Of a stretch of DNA of 64,000 bases, positions 7,234-16,247 are shown piece after piece; position 1 is the first letter of the stretch, and each line of letters begins with the position of its first letter. The DNA comes from WHSW01 sp963729075 (GTDB lineage Bacteria; Actinomycetota; Thermoleophilia; Solirubrobacterales; 70-9): assembly GCA_963729075.1 (NCBI GenBank), contig CAVSMU010000003.1:248001-312000 (forward strand), read 5' to 3'. The notes under the pieces are model-generated. The model saw only the letters and a program-made list of their open reading frames with translations, did not search any database and was not told where the DNA came from. Both the position numbers and the translations under genes were made by a program.

Positions 7234-9429
7234 TCAGGCGGGCGCCTCGACGGCGGTCGCCGGCTCGTCCACGCGCCGCGAGCCGACCGGCTCGAGCCGG
7301 ACCGGGATGCCGTTCAAGAACGCCATTCCGGCGAGCCGCTCGAGGTCCTCGGGGTCGGAGGAGCTGAGCAGGTTGACGTTGGCGCCGCCCGCCGCGGCGG
7401 CGAGCCGCCAGCCTCCTCGGTGGCCCCACCCGTGCGGGACCGCGATCGTCCCCCGCTTGACCTCGTCAGTGACGCGCGCCGGGAGCTCGATCGAGCCGTG
7501 CGCGGACGTGATCCGGCAGCCCGCCCCGTCCTCGATCGCGCAGGCCTCGGCGTCGTCCGGATGCACTCGCGCAGCATGGCTTCGACCGCCCCGCATCAGC
7601 AGCTCGGAGTTGTGCATCCAGGAGTTGTGTGAGCGCAGCTCGCGCAGGCCGATCAGCCGCAGGGGGAAGTCGGGATGGTCGCCGTTCTGGCTCACAAGCC
7701 GCCTCGCCTCCTCCGCGATCTCCGGCGGGTCGAGCCGGACGCGCTTCGTCTCGTTGCGGATCTGGCTGCCGAGGACGTCGGGCGCCAGGTGCTCGGCCAG
7801 CACCATCCCGTGCGGGTTTCGCTCCAGCTCGGAGATGCTGAGCCCGCCCCGTCGCAGGCCGAAGAGGTCGCCCTTGGGCCCGGTGCGAAGCAGCAGGTCG
7901 ATCAGCCGCCGCGGCGAGAGCTTGATGCCGAACCGCCCGAGCTGGCGCAACGGCCACGAGCTCGACGGCACGACGCCGATCCGCCCGGCGATCGCCTCGA
8001 TCACCTCCCATTCCTGGCGCGCCTCGCCCCGCGGCTGGACCACCGGCTCGGTCATCTGGACGAACGGCGTCGTGAAGAGGGCGAGGAACGGGAGCGGGAA
8101 GTCCTCGCGCTCGTACATGGTCGTCGCCGGGAGCACGAAGTCGCAATGGCGAGAGGTGTCGGTGACGTAGAGATCGATCGCCACCGAGAGCTCGAGCTCG
8201 GCCATCGCGGCCTCCAGCTCGTCGCCGTTGGGCACCGAGAGCACCGGGTTGCCGGCCGAGAAGAACATCGCCCTGATCTGTCCCTTGCCCGGGGTCGTGA
8301 TCTCCTTCGCCATCACCGAGGCCGGCAGCGAGCCGAGCACCTCGGGCAGATCGCCGACCCGCGAGCGCACCTTGCCGTAGGTGCCGAGCCCGACCATCTC
8401 GACCACCCGGCCGAAGTCGATCGGCGGATCGCCGAACATGGCGCCGCCCTCGCGGTCGAGGTTGCCGGTGACGACGTTGAGGGCGTCGAGCAGGAAGGCG
8501 ACCAGCGTTCCGTTGCGCCCGAGGCAGGAGCCGGTGCGCCCGTACACCGCCGCCCGCTCGGCCCCGGCGAGGTCTTGGGCGAGCCGGCGGACCTCGCTCG
8601 CGGGCACGCCGGTGCGTGGTTCGGTGCACTCGGGGGCGTGCTCGGCGCAGAGCTCGCGCAGCCCGTCGATCCCGGTCGCCTGAGTTCGGATCGCCTCGTC
8701 GTCCTCGAGCCCGGAGGCGAAGATCACCTGAAGCAGCGAGAGCAGCAGCCAGGCATCGGAGTCGGGATGAACCGCGAGGTGCTCGAATGCGGCCGCGGTC
8801 TCCGATCGCCGCGGGTCGACGACGACGACGCGGCCGCCCCGGGCGGTGATCGCGTGCAGCTGGTCCTTGACCCGCGGAGCGCTGAGCACGCTGCCGTGGG
8901 AGACCAGCGGGTTGGCGCCGACCATGAGCAGGAAGTCGGTGCGGGCGAGGTCGGGGATCGGGACGATGAAGGGGGAGCCGTAGAGGAAGGAGCTGGCCGC
9001 GAAGCGGTTGGAGACGTCCTGGGACGAGGCGGTGTAGGAGTGGGGGGAGCCGAGCGCGTCGAGAAAGCCCTTTACCCAGAGCGGATGCGAGTACGAGAAG
9101 GCACCCGGATTGCCCATGTACCAGCCGACCGCGTCACCGCCGTGGCGGTCGCGGATGCGGCCGAGGCGAGCTCCGATCTCATCCAGGGCCTCGGGCCATG
9201 TGACGCGCTCGAACGAGCCGTCCTCGCGGCGGCGAAGCGGGTGCACGACCCGGTCGGGATCGTTCTGGACCTCGGCCATGGCGATCCCCTTGGGGCAGGC
9301 GAAGCCGCGCGACAGCGGGTGCTCGGGATCGGGCCTGACCTTCGTCAGGCGCCCGTCCTCGACGGTCGCCACCATGCCGCACAGCGGCTCGCAGATCCGG
9401 CAGTAGGTGACCTTCTCCTCGGTGGCCAT
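7234..9429 (-). CDS. Molybdopterin oxidoreductase, DMSO reductase superfamily
   Basis: 731 residues, cytoplasmic (no Tat signal). The N-terminus binds a [4Fe-4S] cluster through C10, C13, C17 and C45 (YCRICEPLC...FACPKG). The core has the molybdopterin pattern VGANPLVSHGS and GAMFGDPP, and a C-terminal molydopterin dinucleotide-binding domain with LRSHNSWMHNSE. It resembles assimilatory-type or formate-dehydrogenase-like single-chain enzymes. The usual Cys or Sec Mo ligand is not evident at TASSQDVSNR, so the ligand may be Ser or other. Start at ATG 9429 removes a 27-residue N-terminal stretch that does not fit the family. It would need MobA. Substrate unknown. Confidence 0.8.
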   Translation of the reverse strand: MATEEKVTYCRICEPLCGMVATVEDGRLTKVRPDPEHPLSRGFACPKGIAMAEVQNDPDRVVHPLRRREDGSFERVTWPEALDEIGARLGRIRDRHGGDAVGWYMGNPGAFSYSHPLWVKGFLDALGSPHSYTASSQDVSNRFAASSFLYGSPFIVPIPDLARTDFLLMVGANPLVSHGSVLSAPRVKDQLHAITARGGRVVVVDPRRSETAAAFEHLAVHPDSDAWLLLSLLQVIFASGLEDDEAIRTQATGIDGLRELCAEHAPECTEPRTGVPASEVRRLAQDLAGAERAAVYGRTGSCLGRNGTLVAFLLDALNVVTGNLDREGGAMFGDPPIDFGRVVEMVGLGTYGKVRSRVGDLPEVLGSLPASVMAKEITTPGKGQIRAMFFSAGNPVLSVPNGDELEAAMAELELSVAIDLYVTDTSRHCDFVLPATTMYEREDFPLPFLALFTTPFVQMTEPVVQPRGEARQEWEVIEAIAGRIGVVPSSSWPLRQLGRFGIKLSPRRLIDLLLRTGPKGDLFGLRRGGLSISELERNPHGMVLAEHLAPDVLGSQIRNETKRVRLDPPEIAEEARRLVSQNGDHPDFPLRLIGLRELRSHNSWMHNSELLMRGGRSHAARVHPDDAEACAIEDGAGCRITSAHGSIELPARVTDEVKRGTIAVPHGWGHRGGWRLAAAAGGANVNLLSSSDPEDLERLAGMAFLNGIPVRLEPVGSRRVDEPATAVEAPA

Positions 9430-9533
9430 CGGCGTCGTGGCGGCCGATTGTCTCAGACCGGGCGCGGGATCAAGGTCGCTACCCGCGCGCTCGGCTAGAG
9501 TCGGCGCCACCGCTTTCGACTACGAGGCCGATC

Positions 9534-10766
9534 GTGACCAACGACCAAACACCGCTCGAGGACGTGCTCGTGACCGAGCGCGAGCAATGGGAGGACGGCC
9601 CGCCGCACGAGCTCTTCGGGCGCATGCGGGGCGAGTGCCCGGTGCACTGGACGCCGCGGATCACCGAGTACCCGCAGGAGGCGGGGTACTGGTCGGTCAC
9701 CAGGGCGGACGACGTGCACGAGGTCAGCCACGACTGGAGGACCTACTCGTCGGCCGGCGGCGTGACCGCGCTCACCGATGCGATCATGCCGCTCGAGCTC
9801 ATCCAGGCGATGTTCATCGGCATGGACCCGCCGAAGCACGACCGCCTGAAGGCGCTGTTCCAGCGGGGGTTTACGCCGAAGCGGATCGCCGAGCACGAGG
9901 ACGAGATCCGCGCGATCACCACCCACGTCCTCGATCGGCTCGACGGTCGCGAGACCTGCGATCTGGTCACCGAGGTGGCGCAGCCCGTGGTCTCCCGCGT
10001 GATCGGGAGCTTCATGGGGATCCCGCCGGAGGACGACGAGATCTGGGCGCGGCTGATGAACACGACCCTCGGCGCCGGTGATCCCGACCTCAATCCCGAG
10101 GGCGTCGAGACGGTGATGAAGCGCGACGTGCCCGAGATCTTCGAGCGCTGCGGGCGGCTGATCGCAGAGCGGCGCGAGCGGCCGACCGACGACCTCACCA
10201 GCGTGCTCGTCCACGCCGAGATCGACGGCGAGCGGCTGGCCGAACACGAGATCGTCATGGGCTTCTTCCTGCTGGTCGCCGCGGGTAACGACAGCACCAA
10301 GGCCACCTACGCCAGCGGCATGCGGGCGCTGCTCGAGCACCCCGACCAGAAGCAGCTGCTGCTCAACGATCCGTCGCTCATTCCGGGCGCGGTCGAGGAG
10401 TCGCTGCGGATGTTCCCGGCCTTCGCCCACTTCCGGCGCACCGCCACCCGCGACACCGAGCTGAACGGGCAGACGATCCGGGAGGGCGAGAAGGTCGTGA
10501 TGTGGTACGTGTCCTCGAACCGCGACGGGTCGCGCTACAGCGATCCCGACCGCTTCGACGTCACCCGCAACCCCGAGCACCAAGCGTTCGGGGCCGGCGG
10601 CCGGCACTTCTGCCTCGGCACCGCACTCGCGCGGCTCGAGCTGAGAGTCCTGTTCGAGGAGACGCTGGCGCGCTTTCCGCAGATCGAGCTCGCGGGCCGT
10701 CCGGAGTACGCCGAGTCGCCCTTCATCAACCAGCTCAAGACGCTGCCCGCCCGCCTGCGCCGCTAA
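9534..10766 (+). CDS. Cytochrome P450
   Basis: 410 residues, full length. The oxygen-activation helix carries AAGNDSTK (residues 249-256), the K helix carries EESLR, and the haem loop is FGAGGRHFCLG with ligand C360. The sequence resembles actinobacterial steroid/fatty acid hydroxylases of the CYP124/125/142 area (inference). Starts at GTG 9534; a TAGAGT hexamer sits about 35 bases upstream. No ferredoxin is adjacent. Its stop overlaps the stop of the small gene on the other strand. Confidence 0.9.
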   Translation: MTNDQTPLEDVLVTEREQWEDGPPHELFGRMRGECPVHWTPRITEYPQEAGYWSVTRADDVHEVSHDWRTYSSAGGVTALTDAIMPLELIQAMFIGMDPPKHDRLKALFQRGFTPKRIAEHEDEIRAITTHVLDRLDGRETCDLVTEVAQPVVSRVIGSFMGIPPEDDEIWARLMNTTLGAGDPDLNPEGVETVMKRDVPEIFERCGRLIAERRERPTDDLTSVLVHAEIDGERLAEHEIVMGFFLLVAAGNDSTKATYASGMRALLEHPDQKQLLLNDPSLIPGAVEESLRMFPAFAHFRRTATRDTELNGQTIREGEKVVMWYVSSNRDGSRYSDPDRFDVTRNPEHQAFGAGGRHFCLGTALARLELRVLFEETLARFPQIELAGRPEYAESPFINQLKTLPARLRR

Positions 10767-10981
10767 TCGGCCACGCGCAGGTGCGAGCGCCAGTCGGGGT
10801 CGATCCCGCCGAGCGCGTCGAACACGACCCCCTCGAGCTCGGCCGCGTCGAGCTCGTCCGAGTCGAAGGTGGCGGTGTTGAACTCGGAGTCGAAGCCCAC
10901 CGGGATCTCGGTCAACCGCCCGGCCTCGAGCGCCAACCGCTCACCCTCGGGTCCGATCGCCTCCAGGAGCAACAGCGCCAT
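10763..10981 (-). CDS. Small conserved-looking protein of unknown function
   Basis: 72 residues, starting MALLLLEAIGPEGERLALEA and ending in an acidic helix and DPDWRSHLRVAD. Start is ATG 10981 and the TAG stop overlaps the P450 stop by two bases. No family recognised. Codon position pattern is like the neighbours, but short length makes the call tentative. Confidence 0.45.
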   Translation of the reverse strand: MALLLLEAIGPEGERLALEAGRLTEIPVGFDSEFNTATFDSDELDAAELEGVVFDALGGIDPDWRSHLRVAD

Positions 10982-11008
10982 CGCGCCCCACCCTACATCG
11001 ACTCCGGC

Positions 11009-11014
11009 TACGCT
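11009..11014 (+). promoter_or_regulatory. Putative -10 element (TACGCT) of a leaderless transcript
   Basis: TACGCT ends 6 bases before ATG 11021, with no ribosome site between them. This spacing puts the transcription start at or next to the A of ATG. No clear -35 is seen. Confidence 0.4.
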
Positions 11015-11020
11015 CAAGGC

Positions 11021-11293
11021 ATGTGCAGAAACATCCGTACGCTTCACAATTTCGCGCCGCCGGCGACCGAGGAGGAGGTCCAGGCCGCGTCGCTGCAGTA
11101 CGTGCGCAAGGTGAGCGGCTCCACGAAGCCCTCGCAGGCGAACACCGAGGCCTTCGATCGCGCCGTCGACGAGATCGCCGCGGCGACCTCGAAGCTCCTC
11201 GACAGCCTGGTCACCTCGGCGCCGCCGAAGGACCGTGAGGTCGAGGCGGCGAAGCGGCGCGCCCGGGCGGCCCAGCGCTACGCCACCGCCTGA
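11021..11293 (+). CDS. DUF2277 family protein
   Basis: 90 residues beginning MCRNIRTLHNFAPPAT and containing RKVSGSTKPS and SAPPKDREVEA, the DUF2277 pattern. The family is common in actinobacteria and has no known function. The conserved Met-Cys start and Arg-rich tail are visible. Start fixed by the family N-terminus at ATG 11021. Confidence 0.85.
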   Translation: MCRNIRTLHNFAPPATEEEVQAASLQYVRKVSGSTKPSQANTEAFDRAVDEIAAATSKLLDSLVTSAPPKDREVEAAKRRARAAQRYATA

Positions 11294-11429
11294 TTTCGCG
11301 GATCCAGGCGACATAAGCCGGCGTCGCGCTGTGCGCCCGGCCGCGCCCCTGGCCCCATTCCCAGCGAGTCGCACATTGACTCCGATATGCGGACACAATC
11401 GACGGCTCATGCGGGGAGGCGGGCCATCC

Positions 11430-11447
11430 AGCGGGCAAGAGCCCGCT
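11430..11447. terminator. Hairpin between convergent genes
   Basis: Perfect 7-bp stem AGCGGGC/GCCCGCT with loop AAGA, 38 bases after the stop of the convergent protease gene. It could end transcription of that gene. The rest of 11294-11484 shows no gene. Confidence 0.4.
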
Positions 11448-11484
11448 CACTGCCCCGTTCACCCAAAAGGGGCGAGTGGTCGCG

Positions 11485-12375
11485 CTACGTCTCGAACTCG
11501 CCCGTATCCACCCACTCGCTGTCGATCAGCACCCACCAGTCGTCGGCGAGCCCCTCCGTGACGTAGTCGTAGGGAAGCCAGCCGTAGCCCTTCTCGCCCC
11601 AGCCTTTGCCCCAGGAGTTGCGGATCAGGATCGCTCCCTTGGTCTTGCCTTCGCGGTTGGGGATCTCGAGCGCGTCGTCGTAGCCGACCGCCATCACGGC
11701 GTGGCCGCCCGCGACCTTGTCGCCCTTGACCGGGAATGGGATCTTCCCGTCCTCGCCGGCCTCGTCGATCGACGCGTAGACGGTGAAGCCGAACATCGAG
11801 GGCAGCTGCGAGTCGAGATGCGACTTGATCGAGTCCAGCAGCTCATCCCGCTCCGTTCCGGGAGGATCGAGCCGGTAGTACTTGACCGCCTGGTAGCTCT
11901 GAGCGAACGCGTAGCAGAACGGCGGCGGCTCCTCGTCGAATTCCTCCTCCGAGTAGGGCCAGTAGCTCTCGGGAGGAACCCCGAAGAGCACCATCGCCCC
12001 GATCGTCGTGCGCAGGAAGGCGCCGGAGTCGCCCTCGAACTGCCCGAGCGCGCGGGTCACCTTGTAGAGGAAGAGGCGCGAGGCGTCGAGGTGCTTGCCG
12101 TGCAGCTTGCGCTCGAAGTACTCGAGCATCCCGACGCCGGCGTGGGCGGTGCAGGAGCCGATCTGACCCTGGTCCTCGATCGGCGCGCACCACTCGCGCA
12201 GATCCGTCTTGGCCGTGGCCTTCCTGCGCTTCGACTTCTTGACCGCGGTCTTCGCCAGCAGCGGTTCGATCTCCTCGCTCTCGCGCGTGTAGTCGCGCAG
12301 GTCGGGATAGTCCGGCAGCCATCCCAGCCCGCGCCTTCCGTCGATCGCTCCCCCTACGAAGACGCGCTCGCTCAT
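11485..12375 (-). CDS. Papain-like (C1 family) cysteine peptidase
   Basis: 296 residues. The catalytic Cys is C75 in DQGQIGSCTAHAG with oxyanion Gln Q69, the His is H225 in GGHAVMAVGYDD and the Asn is N253 in RNSWGKGWGEKGYG, in papain order. No signal peptide and no long propeptide are visible, only a Lys-rich segment near 43-55. Start at ATG 12375 has GAAAGGAG eight bases upstream. Bacterial C1 proteases of this kind are often of unknown target; cytoplasmic location is inferred. Confidence 0.85.
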   Translation of the reverse strand: MSERVFVGGAIDGRRGLGWLPDYPDLRDYTRESEEIEPLLAKTAVKKSKRRKATAKTDLREWCAPIEDQGQIGSCTAHAGVGMLEYFERKLHGKHLDASRLFLYKVTRALGQFEGDSGAFLRTTIGAMVLFGVPPESYWPYSEEEFDEEPPPFCYAFAQSYQAVKYYRLDPPGTERDELLDSIKSHLDSQLPSMFGFTVYASIDEAGEDGKIPFPVKGDKVAGGHAVMAVGYDDALEIPNREGKTKGAILIRNSWGKGWGEKGYGWLPYDYVTEGLADDWWVLIDSEWVDTGEFET

Positions 12376-12473
12376 GCTGCTCCTTTCGTCGCTCGCCGCC
12401 ATCGTCTCATCCCCGCGTCGCGACCTCGCACATTCGGCCAGACGCGCCGCGCCCGTTCGCGCCGCGGTGCGCC

Positions 12474-13109
12474 TCAGCGAACGATCTTCACCGGATCGCC
12501 GACGGCGACGACGCCCGGCTGGAGCACGCTGCAGTAGACGCCCATCATCCCGCCGGCCTCGAGACGGGTGCGGCGCAGGACCTCGGGATCGACCTCGGTC
12601 GTGTCGGGGTCGATGGTCGTGATCACGCAGCGCTCGCAGCTCTCCCGGACGAACAGCAGCGCCTCGCCGACCTGGAGCCGGCCGCGGATCCAGCCCTGCT
12701 CGGCGGCCCCGTCGACGCCCTCGATCAGGATGTTGGCGCGAAAGCGCCGCCGGTCGTAACCGAGCTGCGCGATGGCGCCGTCGGTGACGACGAGGAGCGG
12801 CGCCAGGTCGAAGGCATGCCCGTTCTCGGCCTCCACGAGGCCGGCGCCGTCCCCGGCGACGTCGCGGATCGCGTCCGCGGCGGCGCCCGAGCTCCACGGC
12901 TCACCGCCGACCAGCGGCTCGCCGGCCCCGTCGAGGGTTGCCGGCAGGCCGACCATGCGCTGCTTGCGCCGGCCGGTGATCGTGCCGCGCTCGTCGGCGA
13001 CCCGGAGCCCGCGGTCCCCGGGGATGCCGTCCGCGGCGATCTCGACGCGCTCCAGCGCCTCACCGCGCAGCCCCTTGACGGGATAGCGCCAGAGCTCGGC
13101 CACCCTCAT
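12474..13109 (-). CDS. MOSC domain protein
   Basis: 211 residues: MOSC N-terminal beta barrel (MRVAELWRYPVKGLRGEAL) followed by the MOSC domain with the conserved Cys in ESCERCVITTIDPDT. MOSC proteins bind or transfer Mo cofactor sulfur, or reduce N-hydroxylated bases (YiiM/mARC type). It lies 10 bases after the DUF6457 gene at the end of the molybdate operon, which supports a Mo-related role. Exact activity unknown. Confidence 0.85.
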   Translation of the reverse strand: MRVAELWRYPVKGLRGEALERVEIAADGIPGDRGLRVADERGTITGRRKQRMVGLPATLDGAGEPLVGGEPWSSGAAADAIRDVAGDGAGLVEAENGHAFDLAPLLVVTDGAIAQLGYDRRRFRANILIEGVDGAAEQGWIRGRLQVGEALLFVRESCERCVITTIDPDTTEVDPEVLRRTRLEAGGMMGVYCSVLQPGVVAVGDPVKIVR

Positions 13110-13119
13110 CGCGGCACGC

Positions 13120-13353
13120 TCAGGTCGAGTCGTCGGCAGCGGAGTCGCCGCCGACGCGGTCGGCCGCGGCCCGCAGCTCGGCCAGCGAGGCGCCGGTCGT
13201 GCCGCCGATCCAGCACGCCGCCGGGGCCGCGATGCGCTCGGAGGAGTGCGCGGCCACCGCGGCGAGATCGAGGATCGCCTCGAGCTCCGCCTTGGTCGGC
13301 GGCTCGGCGCCCACCTCCGAGGCGAAGGCGTCGATCCACTCGCGCGCGTTCAT
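13120..13353 (-). CDS. DUF6457 small protein
   Basis: 77 residues: NAREWIDAFASEVGAEPP, then a helix ILDLAAVAAHSSERIAAP and WIGGTTG, the DUF6457 pattern seen next to Mo-cofactor genes in actinobacteria. ATG 13353 overlaps the stop of the lone TOBE gene, so it is coupled to it. Function unknown; context suggests a role with molybdate or Mo-cofactor. Confidence 0.7.
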   Translation of the reverse strand: MNAREWIDAFASEVGAEPPTKAELEAILDLAAVAAHSSERIAAPAACWIGGTTGASLAELRAAADRVGGDSAADDST

Positions 13354-13559
13354 CACTCGACCGCCACCATCACGTCCGACGCCTTGATCAGCGCGGTCAC
13401 CTCGCGGCCCGCCTCGAGCCCAAGCTCGCGCGCGGCCTCGACGGTGATCGAGGCGACGAGCCGCTGGCCGCCCGCGTCCATCTCGACGTTGGCGATCGCC
13501 TCGCCCTGGGAGACCGAGGTCACCGTGGCCCTGATCTGGTTACGGGTGCTGAGCTTCAC
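13353..13559 (-). CDS. Single TOBE domain protein (molbindin)
   Basis: 68 residues that are one TOBE/Mop domain: STRNQIRATVTSVSQGEAIA at the start and VTALIKASDVMVAV at the end. Such mini-proteins form hexamers that store or buffer molybdate. Located 36 bases after modC within the molybdate operon, which already has TOBE domains on ModC and on the regulator. Confidence 0.88.
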   Translation of the reverse strand: MKLSTRNQIRATVTSVSQGEAIANVEMDAGGQRLVASITVEAARELGLEAGREVTALIKASDVMVAVE

Positions 13560-13595
13560 CGGTACCTCCTTCGCGATTGCCGGTGACCGGACACC

Positions 13596-14666
13596 CTAGT
13601 CGCCCGCCGCCACGATCCTGGTCGCGGTCGCCTTCCAGCTCGCGACCACCTCCCGGCCGGGCTCGAGCCCGAGCTGGTCGCGGGCGTCCGCGGTCACCTC
13701 CGCGACGAGCGGCTGGCCCGCCTCGACCGCGACCCGCAGCCGGTTGCCGACCGGCCGCACCGACGACACCCGCCCGCGCAGGTGGTTGCGGGCCGAGCTG
13801 TCGGCCGTCGCCGCGCCCGGCTCGAGCGTGATCTCCCACGGGTGCACGCTGATCGCAACCCGCCCCTCGCCGGCGTCGGTGCTCAGCGCCGTGCCGCCGC
13901 CCTCGAGGGCGATCTCCGTCAGCCCGTCGGGGCGCCGGACCGCGACGCCCCCGAGCACCACGGCCCCTGTGAGGTCGGCGACGAACGCCGACACCGGGCG
14001 CGCCGAGAGCTCCTCGGCGCTGCCCCGCTGCACGATCCTCCCGTCCTCGATCACCGCGACCTCGTCGGCGATCGCGGCCGCCTCGTCGAAGTCGTGGGTG
14101 ACGAGCACGGTGGGTACCGCGGCGTCGCCGAGCAGCTCGAGCAGCGCTCGGGTGGCCTTCGCCCTCGTGCTGACGTCGAGCGCCGAGAGCGGCTCGTCGA
14201 GGAGCAGGGCGCTCGGGTTCGACGCCAGCGTCCGCGCCAGGGCGACGCGCTGGCGCTCGCCGCCCGACAGGGTCGCCGGCCGGGCGTCGGCGAGGCGGCC
14301 GACGCCGAAGCGGTCGAGCAGCTCGACGGCGGCGCGGTGCCGGCGCGCCCGCGGCAGGCGGCGCTGCGCGTAGGCGACGTTGCGCCAGGCGCTCATGTGG
14401 CCGAACAGCGCGTAGTCCTGGAACACGTAGCCGCACCGGCGTCGCTCGGGCGCCAGCTCGACGCCGGTCTCGGTGTCGAGCCACACGTGGTTGCCGCACT
14501 CGACCAGGCCGCGGCGCGGGCGCACCAGGCCGGCGATCATCCGCAGCACGGAGGACTTGCCGGCGCCCGACGGTCCCAGCAGCGCCAGGCAGCGCGCGTC
14601 GGGCACGTCGAGACGCGTGTCGAGCTCGAGCTCGCCGAGCGTCCCGGTGAGCTCAGCGCGAAGCAT
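13596..14666 (-). CDS. modC: Molybdate ABC transporter ATP-binding protein ModC
   Basis: 356 residues. Walker A is GPSGAGKSS (31-39), the ABC signature LSGGERQ (133-139) and Walker B ALLLDE (153-158). The C-terminal third holds TOBE domain sequence (NHLRGRVSSVRPVGNRL...VVASWKATATRIVA) that senses molybdate. ATG 14666 lies 14 bases inside the end of modB, so the two are coupled. Confidence 0.93.
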   Translation of the reverse strand: MLRAELTGTLGELELDTRLDVPDARCLALLGPSGAGKSSVLRMIAGLVRPRRGLVECGNHVWLDTETGVELAPERRRCGYVFQDYALFGHMSAWRNVAYAQRRLPRARRHRAAVELLDRFGVGRLADARPATLSGGERQRVALARTLASNPSALLLDEPLSALDVSTRAKATRALLELLGDAAVPTVLVTHDFDEAAAIADEVAVIEDGRIVQRGSAEELSARPVSAFVADLTGAVVLGGVAVRRPDGLTEIALEGGGTALSTDAGEGRVAISVHPWEITLEPGAATADSSARNHLRGRVSSVRPVGNRLRVAVEAGQPLVAEVTADARDQLGLEPGREVVASWKATATRIVAAGD

Positions 14667-15474
14667 CGAGGATCGGCTCGGTCGCGCGTGATCCGGCGCC
14701 GCGGCCGATGACGAGCTTGACGCTGAGCAGCAGCGCCGCCGAGACCGCCACCAGGACCGCCGACAGGGCGAGCGCCGCCGTGAAGTCGCTTCCGAAGAGC
14801 TCGACGATCGCGAGCGGCGCCGTCTGCGTGATGCCCTGGAACGACCCGGCGAACACCAGCGTGGCCCCGAACTCCCCCAGCGCGCGACCCCAGGCGAGCG
14901 CCGTTCCCGCCGCCAGGCCCGGCATCGCGGCCGGGATCGCGACCCGCGCGAACGTACGCGCCTCGCCCGAGCCCAGGGTGCGGGAGGCCTGGAGCCAGGT
15001 CGGATCGACGGCCTCGAACGCCGCCTGGGCCTGGCGCAGGTAGAAGGGGCTGGCGACGAAGGTCAGCGCGACCACGACGCCGGCGGTCTCGAAGACCAGG
15101 CGCACGCCCGCGTCCTCGATCGCCCCCCCGAGCAGGCCCGAGGGCCCGAACGCGGCCAGCAGGCCGATGCCGGCCACTGCCGGCGGCAGCACCAGGGGCA
15201 GCTCGATCGCAGTGATCACGACCGAGCGCCCGCGGAACCTGCGCGTAGCGATCAGGTATGCCGCGGGAGTGCCTACCACCAGGATCAACACGAGCGCGAT
15301 CCCGGACGTGATCAGGCTCAGCCGCAGCGCGTCGGTGGCCTGCGGGTCACCGAGCCGGTCGATCAGCTCGCCGGGGCCGACCTGGAGGAAGATGGCGGCG
15401 ATCGGCAAGGTGAGGAAGAGGAGCGCGAGGCAGAGCGCCCCGGCCAGCAGGAGGGGAAACCAGCGCAGCCTCAA
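14653..15474 (-). CDS. modB: Molybdate ABC transporter permease ModB
   Basis: 273 residues with about six membrane helices and the permease EAA loop near AIPAAMPGLAAGTALAWGRA. The start is TTG 15474, whose bases overlap the modA stop as TTGA. Length fits ModB or the close WtpB/TupB types; the TOBE-bearing ATPase and periplasmic partner favour molybdate. Confidence 0.9.
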   Translation of the reverse strand: MRLRWFPLLLAGALCLALLFLTLPIAAIFLQVGPGELIDRLGDPQATDALRLSLITSGIALVLILVVGTPAAYLIATRRFRGRSVVITAIELPLVLPPAVAGIGLLAAFGPSGLLGGAIEDAGVRLVFETAGVVVALTFVASPFYLRQAQAAFEAVDPTWLQASRTLGSGEARTFARVAIPAAMPGLAAGTALAWGRALGEFGATLVFAGSFQGITQTAPLAIVELFGSDFTAALALSAVLVAVSAALLLSVKLVIGRGAGSRATEPILDASR

Positions 15475-16247
15475 CCGGGCTGCGCGGGCAGGAAGCCGTT
15501 GTCCTCGAGGATCCGCTGGCCGTCGGGGGCCAGAAGCCCGTCGATGAACGCCTGCGCGCCGTCGGGGTTCGCGGCGTCGCTGACCACGGCGATCCCGTAG
15601 GAGACCTCGGGCACGAGGTCGGACGGCAGCTCGATCGCGCGCAGCGCGTCGCCGGCGGCAGCGACGTCGGACTCGTAGACGAAGCCGGCGTCGGCGGCAC
15701 CCTGGGTCAGCTTGCCGACGATGCCCTTGACGTCGGACTCCTCCGAGCGCACGTTGTCGAGGATCGCCGCCGAGTCCGTCTGTGGCAGGCCGCCTAGGAC
15801 CTCGCGGGTGTAGTCGCCGACCGGGACGCCCTTGGCGCCGATCACAACGTCGAGGTCGGGCTCGGTGAGGTCGTCGATCGACTCGAGGTCGGAGTCGGCG
15901 GGCACCGCGATGACGAGCTGGTTGCGGGTGAAGACGGCCGGCTCCTCGACGAGGCCCTCGTCGTGGAGCTCGTCCGGGTAGGTGGTGTTGGCGGACGCGA
16001 AGACGTCGGGCGTCGCACCCTGGCGGATCTGCGCGGCGAGCTCGTCCGAGCCCGCGAATGAGAACCGCTCCTCGCCATCGATCGTCTCCCCGTACTCGGG
16101 GAAGGCGTCCGTGAGCGACGCTGCCGCCGAGACGGTGAGCTCGTCGCCGCTCTCGCCGGACTCGCCCGAGTCGTCATCGTCGCCGCAGCCGCCCGCCCAG
16201 AGAGCGAGCGCCGCGGCGCCCGACAGAAGCAGGGCCCTCGCCGTCAC
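15471..16247 (-). CDS. modA: Molybdate-binding lipoprotein ModA
   Basis: 258 residues. A signal peptide ends in WAGGC with the lipid-modified Cys at 21, followed by an acidic linker. The mature part opens LTVSAAASLTDAF, the ModA oxyanion signature with ligand Ser residues, and contains GATPDVFASAN. It delivers molybdate or tungstate to ModB. Its ATG overlaps the regulator stop as ATGA. Confidence 0.93.
   Translation of the reverse strand: MTARALLLSGAAALALWAGGCGDDDDSGESGESGDELTVSAAASLTDAFPEYGETIDGEERFSFAGSDELAAQIRQGATPDVFASANTTYPDELHDEGLVEEPAVFTRNQLVIAVPADSDLESIDDLTEPDLDVVIGAKGVPVGDYTREVLGGLPQTDSAAILDNVRSEESDVKGIVGKLTQGAADAGFVYESDVAAAGDALRAIELPSDLVPEVSYGIAVVSDAANPDGAQAFIDGLLAPDGQRILEDNGFLPAQPG

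Noticed and set aside
10763..11410. Extended 215-codon frame of the small gene after the P450
   Set aside because: The upstream part is antisense to DUF2277; only the ATG 10981 form is kept.
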